From Marinobacter zhejiangensis (lineage in GTDB: Bacteria; Pseudomonadota; Gammaproteobacteria; Pseudomonadales; Oleiphilaceae): a stretch of DNA of 64,000 nucleotides. Shown here in pieces: positions 56,401-64,000 of this stretch. Each line of letters begins with the position of its first letter. Positions within the stretch are counted from its first letter, which is position 1. The stretch lies in assembly GCF_900114775.1 (NCBI RefSeq), contig NZ_FOUE01000001.1:1-64000 (forward strand). The letters are read 5' to 3'. Below the pieces are notes generated by a model, which saw nothing but the letters and a program-made list of their open reading frames with translations, was not told where the DNA came from and searched no databases. The position numbers and the translations under genes are program-made.

Positions 56401-57822
56401 CTAGGGAGCCGTCGCCGGGAGAGCAGGCAAGAAGTAGCGCTCCAACAGGTCGGGATCATCGAGGTGAACCCGACCGACAAAGGCGACGGCATGATGCCCC
56501 CATTGCCGCATGCCTCCCGCCGACACCACCCCGGTAGGCCACAGCAGGAAGCGCTCCTGGCGCTCAGTGCCTGCCACCAGACCATCCCCGCCAAACAGTC
56601 GGCCTCCCGCATAGCTCATACCCCGAAGCCGACGGTAGTCCCGCAGGTGATACTCCACCGCCCTGGCCGGTGACGAACCGAAGACCACGGCAAGCAACTG
56701 GTGATGGCCAGCGCCAAGATACAGCGTCGGCGCACCATCAACAGGCCGGGCTGGCGGCAACAACCAGAACGGCTCCCGGTTCACGCCAACACCCGCCTTC
56801 ACCGACACCCGACCCTCAACCGGCAGCCACTGGTGATAACAGCCACAAGGGTGCACAACATCATAAACCAGCGGGGCACCATCACCCCCAAGGGTGACGC
56901 GCCAAACCAGGCCATCGAATGCCCCGGCATAAATATCCACCGCCCCGTCAGCGGGTCGCGCCGAAAACCAGAGGGTGAACACCAGCTGTGGCAACACCTC
57001 CCCGTGCCAGCGGGTCCATGCCAACTGAGTGTACACAACTGGCTCAGGCAAGAAGCGTAGCCGTCCATCCAGCCCCCGCCCTGGGCGACCAGGCACATCG
57101 TGCTGACTGTGAGTCGCAATGGCATAGACCGGGGCATATTTGCGGAAAAGGGCCTCACGCTGATCAGGTGTGAGAACGGGGATCCCCAAGGACGATCGTG
57201 GCCACGGGCCGCCCTCCAATGCTGCCAACCCGCCAGCAGGGCGATAAAAGCGCCAGGGCTCCGGCGGCAACTCGCCCCCGAACCGCGCCATGATCTCCCC
57301 CATCACCCCAGCTGCCCGCCAACGGACCAGCGGCGCGATCAACGGGTACAAGCCGATAACCCGAGCCGCCGTGCTGTAGCTATCCGGGACTACCTTTGCG
57401 CGATCTAACTCTGGCCACAATTCGGGGTGATCCAGCAGTCGCTCGATCGCAGCCCGCCCACACACCTCAAGCTCCACCACCTGCGCCCCATGACCGTCAC
57501 CCTTCCCTTGCGTTTCCAGCCACCAGGCATCCACAGCCTTGCGGTGCGCGCGCTGCAGCCACTCCCGCTGCTGATCAGGGGACAGACCGGAAAACGAATA
57601 ACTGGCAAGGAAACGATCCACCCTGAGGTAGGAAAAACCGGGCGGTGACCAGTCCTGGGCATCCAGGGTACCGGCATCAGATGTACGATCCCGCCACGAT
57701 TGCAGTTGAGCAGCGCATTCGGGAGTGACCGCAAGGTGGTGGAACGAGCTGAAGCGGTTGGTGGCACAGCCACCAACCAACAGCAGGAAAACAACAAGCA
57801 GGCATCCGCTTCGCCACGCCAT
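56401..57822 (-). CDS. Large lipoprotein of unknown function
   Basis: A 473-residue protein with a lipoprotein signal (FLLLVGGC, Cys19). The mature part is Trp/Arg-rich with repeated motifs such as PEPWRFYRPAGG, FRKYAPVYAIATHSQHD and VVHPCGCYHQWLP. No known catalytic motif was recognised. The Cys-Gly-Cys and several His residues could bind metal, but this is speculation. It is convergent with the radical SAM gene (15 bases) and 67 bases downstream of the thioredoxin gene, without clear operon partners. Confidence 0.75.
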   Translation of the reverse strand: MAWRSGCLLVVFLLLVGGCATNRFSSFHHLAVTPECAAQLQSWRDRTSDAGTLDAQDWSPPGFSYLRVDRFLASYSFSGLSPDQQREWLQRAHRKAVDAWWLETQGKGDGHGAQVVELEVCGRAAIERLLDHPELWPELDRAKVVPDSYSTAARVIGLYPLIAPLVRWRAAGVMGEIMARFGGELPPEPWRFYRPAGGLAALEGGPWPRSSLGIPVLTPDQREALFRKYAPVYAIATHSQHDVPGRPGRGLDGRLRFLPEPVVYTQLAWTRWHGEVLPQLVFTLWFSARPADGAVDIYAGAFDGLVWRVTLGGDGAPLVYDVVHPCGCYHQWLPVEGRVSVKAGVGVNREPFWLLPPARPVDGAPTLYLGAGHHQLLAVVFGSSPARAVEYHLRDYRRLRGMSYAGGRLFGGDGLVAGTERQERFLLWPTGVVSAGGMRQWGHHAVAFVGRVHLDDPDLLERYFLPALPATAP

Positions 57823-57889
57823 GGCCCGGGTTCCAAGTTCAGATATACACCACTTAGAACGGAATGGGCCCGGCCTGGTTCCTACGAAT

Positions 57890-58753
57890 TCAGTGCATCA
57901 GCGTATAAAGCTTGCGTCGGTAGGCTCGAACATCGTCGTTGCTGTTGCCAAGCTTGTCGAACAGCTCGATCAGGGTGGTCTTGGCGACGCCATCTTTGTA
58001 GGTGGAGTCCGCTTGCATCAGCCGGATGAGCAACTCCATCGCCTGGGCATTTTCATCCTTCAACACATGCTGCAGCGCCAATTGGTGCAGAGCTTCAGGG
58101 TCCTTGGGATTTTCTGCCAGGGTATGCTCCAGTTCGGCCACCGGCGGCAGTTTACCCGCCTGCTTGATGAACTTGATGCGCGCCGCCAGCTGTTTTGCCT
58201 GAGGCTGAAGCTTTTCTTCCGGCGGCAGGCTGTCGAGAATCTGCTCGGCCGTATCCACATCCCCCAGCTCCGCCTTGATCTGGGCAATATCAATCAGCAC
58301 CTTCAGGTTTTCAGGGTCTTTCTGATTCATCGCCGTCAAGATCTCGAGGGCACCTTCCAGGTCACCTTCCTGCCACTGCCGGCTGGCGGTTTCATAGGGG
58401 TCCTCGGCTGGCGCCTCCACATGCTTGTCCAGAACCGCGCGAATTTCGCTTTCCGGCAGCGCACCGTTAAAGCCATCCACCGCCTGACCGTCCTTAACCA
58501 GGATCACTGTCGGCAAACTGCGAACCCCCAGACTCGCGGTCAACTGCTGCTGCTCATCGGCGTTGACCTTCGCCAACAGGAACTGCCCCTGATATTCACC
58601 CGCCAGCTTTTCCAGCAATGGCATCAGCTGCTTGCACGGTGCACACCAGTCCGCCCATACATCGATCAGGATGGGCGTGCTGGACGAAGCCACCATCACC
58701 GACTCCTGAAAGTTCTCCATCGTGGCTTCAAAAACATAGGGCGAATTGCTCAT
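57890..58753 (-). CDS. cnoX: Thioredoxin-fold chaperone, CnoX/YbbN family
   Basis: A 287-residue protein. Residues 1-110 form a thioredoxin domain with active site WCAPC (Cys37, Cys40). The rest contains TPR-like helices rich in Leu/Ala/Gln, as in YbbN/CnoX, which protects proteins from bleach-type oxidation and hands them to chaperones. E. coli CnoX has SxxC, whereas this copy keeps both cysteines and may be redox-active, as in Caulobacter. The ATG at 58753 has AGGTG upstream; a GTG three codons earlier was rejected. Confidence 0.88.
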   Translation of the reverse strand: MSNSPYVFEATMENFQESVMVASSSTPILIDVWADWCAPCKQLMPLLEKLAGEYQGQFLLAKVNADEQQQLTASLGVRSLPTVILVKDGQAVDGFNGALPESEIRAVLDKHVEAPAEDPYETASRQWQEGDLEGALEILTAMNQKDPENLKVLIDIAQIKAELGDVDTAEQILDSLPPEEKLQPQAKQLAARIKFIKQAGKLPPVAELEHTLAENPKDPEALHQLALQHVLKDENAQAMELLIRLMQADSTYKDGVAKTTLIELFDKLGNSNDDVRAYRRKLYTLMH

Positions 58754-58969
58754 CGTCAACACCTGGTCCGGATTACTATCGAAAAGTTACCTCATTAGTG
58801 ATGACAAACCGGAAAATTTCAAGGGCTGCTGTGGCCGATTCCCCTCCGGCGACCGCCACGCCTGCGACTTGAAAACCAGACAGATGACGTCACATAACAA
58901 CAATCAGGCAAGCCCGGCTGGCAATCCGGCCAGGGAACGACACCACCAAAGCGAATAGAGCCCAAGCCC

Positions 58970-61408
58970 ATGAATGAAGACAACGGTCACGACGTGATTG
59001 AGGATGTCACCGAATACATCGGCAAGGACGAACACAGTAAAAGCCTCGCCTTGCCCCAGCAACTGATGCCCCGGCGCATGTACATCCTGCCCGTAGCCAA
59101 CCGCCCGTTTTTCCCGGCTCAGGTACAACCGGTTGTGGTTAATCAGGAACCCTGGGACGAAACCCTGAAGCGCGTCGGTGAAACCGAACACCAGGTTCTG
59201 GGCATCTGCTATGTCGACAGCCCGGACAGCGAGTCCCGGGTACCGCCGAGCGAAGACCTGGAGCTCATGGGGTGCGCTGTTCGGGTGCACCATGTTCAGC
59301 GGGAGAACAACAAGGTCCAGTTCATTGCCCAGGGCCTACAACGCATTCGAATTGTGCAATGGCTGCGACGCAAACCGCCCTACCTGGTGGAGGTTGAGTA
59401 TCCGGAAGCCCCCGAAGAAGAGGCCGACGAACTCAAGGCTTATACCCTCGCGATTATTACCGCAATCAAGGAGCTGCTGCGTACCAACCCGCTCTACGGC
59501 GAGGAGGTAAAGCAGTACCTCTCCCGTTTTGGCCCCGATGACAGCTCGCCACTGGCGGATTTCGGCGCCTCCATGACCAGCGCTCCCGGCGCGGACCTTC
59601 AGGACGTACTGGATACCGTGCCACTGGTCCGCCGCATGGAAAAAGTCCTGCTGCTGATGCGCAAGGAGCTGGAAGTTGCCCGCCTGCAAGCGGAAATCAG
59701 CGAGGAAGTGAACGATAAAGTTCAAAAGCATCAGCGGGAGTTCTTCCTGCGGGAACAACTGAAGGTAATCCAGCGGGAGCTGGGCATCGCCAAGGATGAC
59801 AAGACTGCAGACGCCGAACGCTTTGAACAAAGAATGGCGGAGCTGGATCCGCCCGACCACGTCATTGAACGGTTCGAGGACGAACTTCAAAAGCTGCAGA
59901 TGCTGGAGCAGGGCTCGCCAGAGTACGGCGTGACCAGAAACTACCTCGACTGGCTGACCCAGGTGCCCTGGGGCAAGACGTCAAAGGATCACTTCGACCT
60001 GGTTGCTGCACGCAAGATCCTGAACCAGGAGCACGATGGCCTCGACGATGTGAAGGACCGCATTGTGGAGTTCCTCGCCGAAGGCACCTTCAAGGGCGAA
60101 GTATCCGGCTCGATCCTGCTGTTGGTCGGCCCGCCCGGCGTAGGCAAAACGTCAATTGGCCACTCCATCGCCGAGGCCCTGGGGCGGAAGTTCTACCGGT
60201 TCAGTGTCGGCGGCATGCGGGACGAGGCCGAAATAAAGGGGCATCGACGCACCTACATTGGCGCTATGCCAGGAAAATTCGTCCAGGCACTCAAGGACGT
60301 CAAGGTTGCAAACCCGGTCATCATGCTGGATGAAATCGACAAGATCGGCAGCTCGTTCCAGGGCGACCCCGCGTCGGCACTCCTGGAAACCCTGGACCCG
60401 GAGCAGAACCGGGATTTCCTGGACCATTACCTGGATGTTCGCATGGACCTGTCCAAGGTCCTGTTCATCTGCACTGCCAACCAGCTGGACACCATCCCGC
60501 GCCCCCTGCTGGACCGAATGGACATCATCCGGCTCTCCGGCTACATCGCCGAGGAAAAGCTGGTCATCGCCAAGCACCACTTGTTGCCGCGCCTGCTGAA
60601 GAAGGCGGGACTACTCAAGAAGCAGCTCAACATCACCGATGCCGCACTGAAGCAGGTGATCGACGGCTACGCCCGTGAAGCCGGGGTTCGGAATCTCGAA
60701 AAACTGATCCACAAGATTATTCGCAAAGGCATCGTCAAGCTGCTGGAGGCACCGGATACCCCCGTGAAGGTCGGCGTCTCCGACCTGACCGACTACTTGG
60801 GCCAGCCACCGTTCAAAAAGGAGCGCTCACTCAAGGGGACTGGTGTGGTGACCGGGTTGGCCTGGACCGCTATGGGCGGTGCCACCCTCAGCATTGAAGC
60901 GTCACGGATACACACCAACCACCGGGGTTTCAAGCTGACCGGCCAGCTTGGCAATGTGATGAAAGAATCCGCTGAAATCGCCTATAGCTATGTGTCGTCC
61001 AATCTCAAGCGATACAAAGGCGACGCGACATTCTTTGACAAGTCACTGGTGCACCTGCACGTGCCCGCAGGCGCCACCCCCAAGGACGGCCCCAGCGCTG
61101 GTGTCACCATGGCCACCGCCCTGCTGTCCATCGCCCGCAACGAGCCGCCACGGCAAAACATCGCCATGACCGGGGAACTGACGCTGACCGGTCAGGTCCT
61201 CCCGGTTGGAGGCATCCGTGAGAAAGTGATTGCGGCCCGGCGCCAGAAAATCCCCACCCTGATTCTGCCGGAAGCCAACCAGGCGGATTACGATGAATTG
61301 CCGGAGTACCTGAAAGAGGGGTTGGAGGTACACTTTGCCAAACATTACGGCGATGTATTCCAAGTGTGCTTTGAGGACAAGCCTGGAAAGAAAGCGAGCG
61401 TTCACTGA
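58970..61408 (+). CDS. Second Lon-family ATP-dependent protease (AsrA-like)
   Basis: An 812-residue Lon protease. The N-terminal substrate domain is shortened but present; the AAA+ domain has Walker A GPPGVGKT (387-394) and LDEIDKIG; the proteolytic domain has Ser709 (DGPSAG) and Lys752, 43 residues apart as in E. coli Lon. Insertions near residues 185-210 and a divergent N-terminus separate it from housekeeping Lon and resemble the heat-shock-linked AsrA of pseudomonads. AACAACAA lies about 70 bases upstream. No clp genes flank it. A small hairpin (61395-61414) spans the stop codon. Confidence 0.92.
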   Translation: MNEDNGHDVIEDVTEYIGKDEHSKSLALPQQLMPRRMYILPVANRPFFPAQVQPVVVNQEPWDETLKRVGETEHQVLGICYVDSPDSESRVPPSEDLELMGCAVRVHHVQRENNKVQFIAQGLQRIRIVQWLRRKPPYLVEVEYPEAPEEEADELKAYTLAIITAIKELLRTNPLYGEEVKQYLSRFGPDDSSPLADFGASMTSAPGADLQDVLDTVPLVRRMEKVLLLMRKELEVARLQAEISEEVNDKVQKHQREFFLREQLKVIQRELGIAKDDKTADAERFEQRMAELDPPDHVIERFEDELQKLQMLEQGSPEYGVTRNYLDWLTQVPWGKTSKDHFDLVAARKILNQEHDGLDDVKDRIVEFLAEGTFKGEVSGSILLLVGPPGVGKTSIGHSIAEALGRKFYRFSVGGMRDEAEIKGHRRTYIGAMPGKFVQALKDVKVANPVIMLDEIDKIGSSFQGDPASALLETLDPEQNRDFLDHYLDVRMDLSKVLFICTANQLDTIPRPLLDRMDIIRLSGYIAEEKLVIAKHHLLPRLLKKAGLLKKQLNITDAALKQVIDGYAREAGVRNLEKLIHKIIRKGIVKLLEAPDTPVKVGVSDLTDYLGQPPFKKERSLKGTGVVTGLAWTAMGGATLSIEASRIHTNHRGFKLTGQLGNVMKESAEIAYSYVSSNLKRYKGDATFFDKSLVHLHVPAGATPKDGPSAGVTMATALLSIARNEPPRQNIAMTGELTLTGQVLPVGGIREKVIAARRQKIPTLILPEANQADYDELPEYLKEGLEVHFAKHYGDVFQVCFEDKPGKKASVH

Positions 61409-61416
61409 CGCTCGAC

Positions 61417-61540
61417 CTGGGTGAAAGCGTTCGGGAGAGGTGGCCTTGCTCCACCGCTGTGACGGTACATCCATGTACCGGCACAGCTACCGAGGCGTCC
61501 ATGCCTCTGCTCCGCAAGGCCACCTCTCCCGAACACCCAG
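61417..61540. repeat. Large nested inverted repeat (REP/MITE-like)
   Basis: Two 21-nt perfect arms (61429-61449 and 61514-61534; left arm begins GTTCGGGAGAGG) are extended by CTGGGT and ACCCAG outside. Inside lie two smaller hairpins: GCTGTG and CGGTACAT/ATGTACCG at 61456-61487, and GAGGC/GCCTC at 61492-61507. The element of about 124 bp sits between the convergent lon and marR genes. It lacks a transposase and resembles repetitive intergenic palindromes or a bidirectional terminator. Confidence 0.85.
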
Positions 61541-61664
61541 ACATCAGTGCAGGCCGTCTAGCACCTCAGGCAACTCACTGCCCCTCCCCCTCAAAGACCT
61601 CCACCTAGTGATCGGCCCCAGAGACACAGGAAGGAGCCTGCAGACTCCTGACTTCGATGCAAAG

Positions 61665-62165
61665 CTACTTCTTGCCGGTATCCTTCCAGCCATCCTCGCG
61701 CAGTACCGGCCCCACATCCAAAACCGGCGACGCATCAATCTTGTCGGCGTCCATCATGTTGGCCACACGCTGCAGTGACGACAGGATCATGGTCTGTTCC
61801 CACTCCTGCAGATTCTGGAACTTCTCGATGAACTCTTCCTGCAGCGGCAGTGGAGCCCGGGACAGAATCTCAGCGCCCTCATCGGTCAGGTGGGCATGCA
61901 CCTTGCGTTTGTCCTGGGTGCTACGAACCCGGTAAACAAGATTCCGGTGTTCCAACCGGTCCAGAATGGTGGTTACAGTGGCCTGACTCAGGCTGACCTT
62001 GTCGGCAATGGTCCCGATGGTCACCTCTCCAAGCTCGCGAATCGTGCGCATGATCAGCAACTGAGGTCCGGTCAGCCCCGCGTGTTTACTGAGCCGCTTG
62101 GAATGCAGATCCGTGGCACGAATGACCCGCCGCAGAGCCACCAAAACCTGTTCATAATTTTGCAC
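61665..62165 (-). CDS. MarR-family regulator
   Basis: A 166-residue MarR protein: winged helix TIGTIADKVSLSQATVTTILDRLEHRNLVYRVRSTQDKRKVHAHLTDEG, flanked by dimerisation helices. The GTG at 62165 is chosen as start because GGGGGT lies 5 bases upstream and MarR-type alignment starts at QNYEQVLVALRRV. A TTG nine codons earlier would be almost leaderless relative to the -10 at 62202-62207. The target is unknown; it is convergent with lon and divergent from the TPR gene, so it may control one of the flanking genes. Confidence 0.85.
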   Translation of the reverse strand: MQNYEQVLVALRRVIRATDLHSKRLSKHAGLTGPQLLIMRTIRELGEVTIGTIADKVSLSQATVTTILDRLEHRNLVYRVRSTQDKRKVHAHLTDEGAEILSRAPLPLQEEFIEKFQNLQEWEQTMILSSLQRVANMMDADKIDASPVLDVGPVLREDGWKDTGKK

Positions 62166-62201
62166 GGCACACCCCCAATCCGAGACGCCCAAAAGGGGCG
62201 G

Positions 62202-62231
62202 ATTATAGGCAATGTATTTTTACGAGTACAA
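62202..62231 (-). promoter_or_regulatory. Sigma-70 promoter of marR
   Basis: Minus strand TTGTAC, 18 bases, TATAAT (a perfect -10), placing the start near 62195, about 30 bases before the GTG. Confidence 0.6.
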
Positions 62232-62353
62232 AGCATTTTGGCAGACTTACGGGGGTTCGCCAGCGCCCCATCTCAGCCGCCCCGGCATTTTTTCCGCTAG
62301 CCACTATGATATGGTCAGTACGCTCAATCTATAGACCAATAACGGAAGTGCCG

Positions 62354-63310
62354 ATGCCTTTAACAACGCTGTTCGCCCAAGCCCTGTCCTGCCCACCCTG
62401 GATTCGCCATGCATTGCTGAGCTGCCTGCTGGCTCTGCCTGCGCTGTCCAGCGCCCAGGACATACCGGAGGAAGCGGATGCCAGTGACCTGGAACAGCGC
62501 ATCGAAACGTTGGAAGAGCCGCTGTACAACCCGTTTGTCGAAAGGTATCTGCTGGATGAGGTCAAGAACCTGCGAACCGAGCTTCTTCGCACCCGGGCTG
62601 AACTGATCGAAAAGGTCGTGGACAAAGAACTGTCTGTCGCCGACAAGACAATGTCCTACGCCACCGATACGGTGACCTATTTCTTCTATCTGATTGCCGG
62701 CGCCACCTCCATTCTAGTGGTCATCGGCTGGAACTCGATTCGCGACATGCGCTCTCAGCTCACCAGCCTGGCTGAAAAACGCGTTAACGAACTGGTGGTG
62801 GAATATGAAACCCGCTTGCAGGCTATCGAGGTACAGCTGCAGCAAAAGTCCGACATTATTCAGCAGAACCAGGCGGAGATTGAACGCACCAACGAAGTGC
62901 ACTCGCTCTGGCTGAAGGCCAGTCAGGAGACCTCACAACAGAACAAGATTTCGGTCTATGACCAGATTCTGGATCTCCGCCCTGACGACGTTGAGGCACT
63001 GAGCTATAAGGCGGACGCTGTCCTCGAGTTGCAGGAACCGCTCTGGGCCATCAGCCTGTGTCTGCGCGCGCTGAAACTGGCACCGGACAATGGCCACGCC
63101 CACTATCAACTGGCCTGCGCCTATGCTGAAATCGGGCGCTGGGAAGATGCCGTGAACACGTTGCAAAAAGCCGTCGAGATATCCGAGGCCTACCGGGAAG
63201 ACGCTGCGGCCGACCCCAGCTTTACCCGCCTGCAGGACCACGAGCACTTCCGGGCGGTGGTATTCCCGGACGATGACGTTGCGGACACCCCCCAGCTTGA
63301 CAAGGACTGA
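62354..63310 (+). CDS. Membrane-anchored coiled-coil and TPR protein
   Basis: A 318-residue secreted or membrane protein. The N-terminal hydrophobic segment (HALLSCLLALPALSSAQD) is a cleavable signal, and a second segment (FFYLIAGATSILVVIGW) spans the membrane. Between and after lie Glu/Leu/Arg-rich helices, a coiled-coil (EKRVNELVVEYETRLQAIEVQLQQKSDIIQQNQ, about residues 140-170), then two or three TPR repeats (DVEALSYKADAVLELQEPLWAIS, NGHAHYQLACAYAEIGRWEDAVNTL). GGAAG precedes the ATG at 62354; an earlier in-frame start lacks one. Scaffolding is likely; the partner is unknown. Confidence 0.75.
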   Translation: MPLTTLFAQALSCPPWIRHALLSCLLALPALSSAQDIPEEADASDLEQRIETLEEPLYNPFVERYLLDEVKNLRTELLRTRAELIEKVVDKELSVADKTMSYATDTVTYFFYLIAGATSILVVIGWNSIRDMRSQLTSLAEKRVNELVVEYETRLQAIEVQLQQKSDIIQQNQAEIERTNEVHSLWLKASQETSQQNKISVYDQILDLRPDDVEALSYKADAVLELQEPLWAISLCLRALKLAPDNGHAHYQLACAYAEIGRWEDAVNTLQKAVEISEAYREDAAADPSFTRLQDHEHFRAVVFPDDDVADTPQLDKD

Positions 63311-63376
63311 ACTCTAGTGTTTTTTTAAGCCGTTGAGAACATAAGAATAACCCTGACCCAACGTAGGACAGAACCC

Positions 63377-64000
63377 ATGAGAACATCTGTGAAAAAACTT
63401 GCCACTGCCGTAAGCGCCTCCGTAGCACTGATGGCTGCTGGACAGGCAACCGCGGAAATCAAGATCGGCATCGCTGGCCCAATGACCGGCCCTGTTGCCC
63501 AGTACGGCGACATGCAATTCTCCGGCGCCCGCATGGCCATTGAGCAGATCAACGCCAATGGCGGGGTCGATGGCGAAATGCTGGAAGCCGTTGAAGTCGA
63601 CGATGTGTGCGACCCCAAGCAGGCCGTCACCGTTGCCAACCGATTGGTGAACGAAGGTGTTCAGTACGTCGTTGGTCACCTGTGTTCCAGCTCCACCCAA
63701 CCGGCGTCCGACATCTATGAAGACGAAGGCGTGCTGATGATCACTCCGGCCTCCACCAGCCCGGACATCACCGAGCGCGGCTATGAACTGGTATTCCGGA
63801 CCATCGGTCTCGACAGCATGCAGGGCCCTGTTGCTGGTCGCTACATCGCCAGCCTGAACCCGGAGCGGGTCGCCGTTGTCCACGACAAGCAGCAGTACGG
63901 TGAAGGTATCGCCACCGCGGTTCGTGACACCCTTAACGCATCCGGCGTCGAAGTGGCCATGTTTGAAGGTATCACGGCCGGTGACAAAGACTTCTCCTCC
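63377..64000 (+). CDS. Branched-chain amino-acid ABC binding protein (partial)
   Basis: The first 208 codons of a periplasmic type-I binding protein, LivK/LivJ family; the gene continues past the right edge. A signal peptide (MRTSVKKLATAVSASVALMA to ATA) is followed by EIKIGIAGPMTGPVAQYGDMQFSGARMAIEQINANGGVDG, the LivK start. VVGHLCSSSTQPASDIYEDEGVLMITPASTSP carries the ligand Ser residues. It probably binds leucine, isoleucine or valine and heads a liv transport operon to the right, which cannot be seen. Confidence 0.93.
   Translation, partial: MRTSVKKLATAVSASVALMAAGQATAEIKIGIAGPMTGPVAQYGDMQFSGARMAIEQINANGGVDGEMLEAVEVDDVCDPKQAVTVANRLVNEGVQYVVGHLCSSSTQPASDIYEDEGVLMITPASTSPDITERGYELVFRTIGLDSMQGPVAGRYIASLNPERVAVVHDKQQYGEGIATAVRDTLNASGVEVAMFEGITAGDKDFSS

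Noticed and set aside
61429..61534. Inverted repeat as a CRISPR array or insertion sequence.
   Set aside because: Arms are inverted, not direct repeats with spacers, and there is no transposase gene; a REP/MITE-like element fits better.

Overview
The window looks like chromosomal DNA of a marine, Marinobacter-like gammaproteobacterium. That inference rests on GC-rich coding DNA with short intergenic gaps, Pseudomonas-type aromatic and arginine catabolism, a TRAP transporter, and an RND/DUF1302/DUF1329 envelope operon. It holds about 52 genes; the first (dmpE) and last (a LivK-type binding protein) are cut by the window edges. No rRNA, tRNA, CRISPR array or complete insertion sequence was seen.

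Region 1 (1-10540) is a complete upper and partial lower phenol meta-cleavage pathway on the minus strand, in the order dmpK-L-M-N-O-P-Q-B-C-D-E. It is read from a sigma-54 promoter (8504-8519) and is divergent from the NtrC-type phenol sensor dmpR. Region 2 (10541-17593) lies directly after dmpR: a YCF48-like lipoprotein, an MMPL/RND transporter, a DUF1302 outer-membrane protein and a DUF1329 protein. It has its own sigma-54 promoter (10713-10728), which matches the phenol promoter at 15 of 16 bases including the spacer, and DmpR-like upstream sites 30 bp apart. The sequence therefore suggests one sensor driving both degradation and a hydrophobe transport system. This is the most notable finding.

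Region 3 (17622-26316) is a glycolate or 2-hydroxyacid unit: glcF, glcE, glcD, a GlcG/HbpS protein and a TRAP transporter (dctM, dctQ, dctP), divergent from a FadR-type GntR regulator. Two identical-arm 13-bp palindromes lie in the divergent promoter region. Region 4 (26317-29494) has an epoxide-hydrolase-like/SDR fusion, a PF10118-type protein and a small gene.

Region 5 (29495-45442) is arginine catabolism: a basic amino-acid ABC transporter with astE on the plus strand, and astC-aruF-aruG-astD-astB on the minus strand. They are separated by a divergent TetR-controlled RND efflux pump. Region 6 (45480-64000) is more housekeeping in character: an exonuclease/GIY-YIG fusion, a porin, a 36-residue protein, an Old Yellow Enzyme homologue, pyruvate dehydrogenase aceE-aceF, a KamA-family radical SAM protein, a lipoprotein of unknown function, a CnoX-like thioredoxin, a second Lon protease, a large nested inverted repeat, a MarR regulator, a membrane-anchored TPR protein and the start of a branched-chain amino-acid binding protein.

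A recurring A-rich motif (AAnAAnAA) lies just upstream of, or at, the start codons of the phenol, envelope, TRAP and porin genes. It matches the Hfq/Crc catabolite-repression target of pseudomonads and may tie these units to carbon-source hierarchy. Start codons were moved from the longest reading frame wherever a ribosome binding site and family alignment agreed on an internal start.
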